From Roseitalea sp. MMSF_3546 (lineage in GTDB: Bacteria > Pseudomonadota > Alphaproteobacteria > Rhizobiales > Rhizobiaceae): a stretch of 64,000 nucleotides of DNA. The position numbers and the translations under genes were made by a program. The stretch spans positions 1 through 64,000 of the forward strand of contig NZ_JASHKB010000021.1 of the NCBI RefSeq assembly GCF_030732865.1, read 5' to 3'. Below the pieces are notes generated by a model, which saw nothing but the letters and a program-made list of their open reading frames with translations, did no database searches and was not told the origin of the DNA. This document shows positions 63,124 to 64,000 of this stretch, piece by piece (position 1 is the first letter of the stretch; every line of letters starts with the position of its first letter).

Positions 63124-64000
63124 TGCCGCACCCGGTTGGCGATCTCGGTGAGTTCGGCAATGGTCCGGGCGCCGGGATCGATCGCGATGTCGAACACTTC
63201 GGCGATGACCTGCGTCCAGCCGTGGATGAAATAGGTCCAGCCGTCGATGACGGTCAGCCCGCGTCCGGCCTGCTGCCGGCGCGCCTGGTCGAGGAAGACG
63301 AGGTCGCCGCGATAGTTGAGATCCCAGGCCAGTGCGCGCTCGGGAAAAACGGCCGCGTCGGTCAGCGGCGAGCCCGGCGCATCCTTGCCCAGGCCCGTTG
63401 CGTTGATGACGAGCGAACCGGGCGGCAGGCCGGTCAGCACAGCGTCATTGTGCGCCGGCGTCGGCGCGTGCACATAGTCGACGGGGACAGCGGTTTCGAT
63501 CTGCCCGTGCACGTCGCGGATCGATTGCAGGCGCGGCGTCGAGCGGTTGGAAACGACGATACGCGACGGCACGTCGTCGCCGCGGGCGGCGCGCATCAGG
63601 TGCCAGGTGATGGCGATGGTCGAGCCGCCAGCGCCGATGGCGAACACCGCCGCGCCCGTTTCGCGCCAGTAGCCGGGCGGGGCGAAGCCGTCGATGGCAA
63701 GGCCAGAGGAGACCGGATCCTTGGCGTGGCAGATCAGCTTGCCGCCGCGCTTGGACAGGCAACTCGTCTCGCCCATCAGCGCCGCATGCGGGTCGATCTC
63801 GTCGAAAAGGTCGCGGCAGGCGTTGAAGAAGTCGATCTTGTGCGTCGTCACCAGCGCGCCCAGCGACAGGGGATCGTCGCGGATGAAGGCGGCCGCCCGG
63901 CGATAGGCGTCGGGCTCGGCATGCAGCGGAAAGTCGATGCCGGCGATGGCCGCGTCGTTCAGGCCCAGATGTTCGGCCCAGGCCGGAAACACCTGCATGA
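63120..64000 (-). CDS. AroE-like NAD(P) dehydrogenase, 5' end outside window
   Basis: About 292 residues are visible. The first in-window Met is 2 bases from the edge and the frame stays open, and relatives have roughly 20 more residues, so the gene is cut. It has the shikimate-dehydrogenase fold with a catalytic-type Lys in 'LVTTHKIDFF' and a Rossmann 'FAIGAGGSTIAITWHLM'. The substrate-binding Asp of 'NTDG' is missing ('AKDPVSSGLAIDGF'), so it is unlikely to act on shikimate. It may reduce or oxidise a related polyol acid, with the UlaG-like hydrolase as partner. Its stop overlaps that gene by 4 bases. Confidence 0.8.
   Translation of the reverse strand, partial: MQVFPAWAEHLGLNDAAIAGIDFPLHAEPDAYRRAAAFIRDDPLSLGALVTTHKIDFFNACRDLFDEIDPHAALMGETSCLSKRGGKLICHAKDPVSSGLAIDGFAPPGYWRETGAAVFAIGAGGSTIAITWHLMRAARGDDVPSRIVVSNRSTPRLQSIRDVHGQIETAVPVDYVHAPTPAHNDAVLTGLPPGSLVINATGLGKDAPGSPLTDAAVFPERALAWDLNYRGDLVFLDQARRQQAGRGLTVIDGWTYFIHGWTQVIAEVFDIAIDPGARTIAELTEIANRVRQ

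Noticed and set aside
63120-64000. Shikimate dehydrogenase of aromatic amino acid synthesis
   Set aside because: The substrate-binding Asp motif is missing and the gene is coupled to a UlaG-like hydrolase and an RpiR regulator.

Overview
The window is high-GC DNA from an alphaproteobacterium, most likely of the Rhizobiales/Hyphomicrobiales type. The evidence is the codon use, very tight operons in which most genes overlap by 4 bases (ATGA or GTGA), several CUT1-type sugar ABC importers, and gene orders known from Rhizobium, Agrobacterium and Rhodobacter relatives. No rRNA, tRNA or CRISPR array was seen. Almost all of the window is carbohydrate metabolism: four ABC importers and five regulators of five different families (LacI, GntR, ROK, SorC, RpiR), each beside its own catabolic genes.

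Region 1 (about 0.2-12.6 kb) looks like an acquired hexitol-utilisation island. It holds a GatZ/KbaZ-type protein and a PfkB kinase (minus strand), a divergent LacI regulator, then a polyol importer, a SmoS-like sorbitol dehydrogenase, MtlK mannitol dehydrogenase and a zinc alcohol dehydrogenase (plus strand). The order transporter-ATPase-smoS-mtlK follows the Rhodobacter sorbitol/mannitol operon. The zinc dehydrogenase, PfkB kinase and GatZ-type protein are the three families of the D-altritol/galactitol pathway described in Agrobacterium tumefaciens. Both flanks carry mobile-element debris: a serine-recombinase tail and repeats on the left, an IS21-type istA/istB scar with 22-bp repeats on the right.

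Region 2 (12.7-22.8 kb): a lone DUF1194 protein, then a minus-strand operon (FAD oxidoreductase, enoyl-CoA hydratase family protein, fused CoA-transferase, atypical DapA-family protein, atypical NAD-epimerase, NMT1/SsuA-type ABC importer) with a divergent GntR/FCD regulator. The substrate is unknown.

Region 3 (22.9-33.9 kb): a sugar ABC importer operon that also contains a fumarase-superfamily (ArgH-like) lyase and a PfkB kinase. It is divergent from a ROK regulator followed by a multidomain PIG-L deacetylase and an EamA exporter. A perfect 10-bp inverted repeat sits between the divergent units. The combination suggests catabolism of an amino- or N-substituted sugar and is the best candidate here for an undescribed pathway.

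Region 4 (34.1-50.0 kb): a seven-gene alpha-glucan/trehalose operon, glgE, treS-maltokinase, glgB, glgX, treZ, malQ, treY. It joins the GlgE and TreYZ routes that link trehalose to glycogen-like glucan.

Region 5 (50.1-53.6 kb): a reduced 2-oxoacid dehydrogenase set (fused E1 alpha/beta, free 76-residue lipoyl protein, alpha/beta hydrolase). Region 6 (53.5-61.3 kb): SorC regulator and fructokinase-like kinase divergent from an ABC importer and a D-tagatose 3-epimerase-like protein, which together suggest a ketohexose such as D-allulose. Region 7 (61.3-64 kb): RpiR regulator, UlaG-like metallo-hydrolase and an AroE-like protein cut by the window edge.
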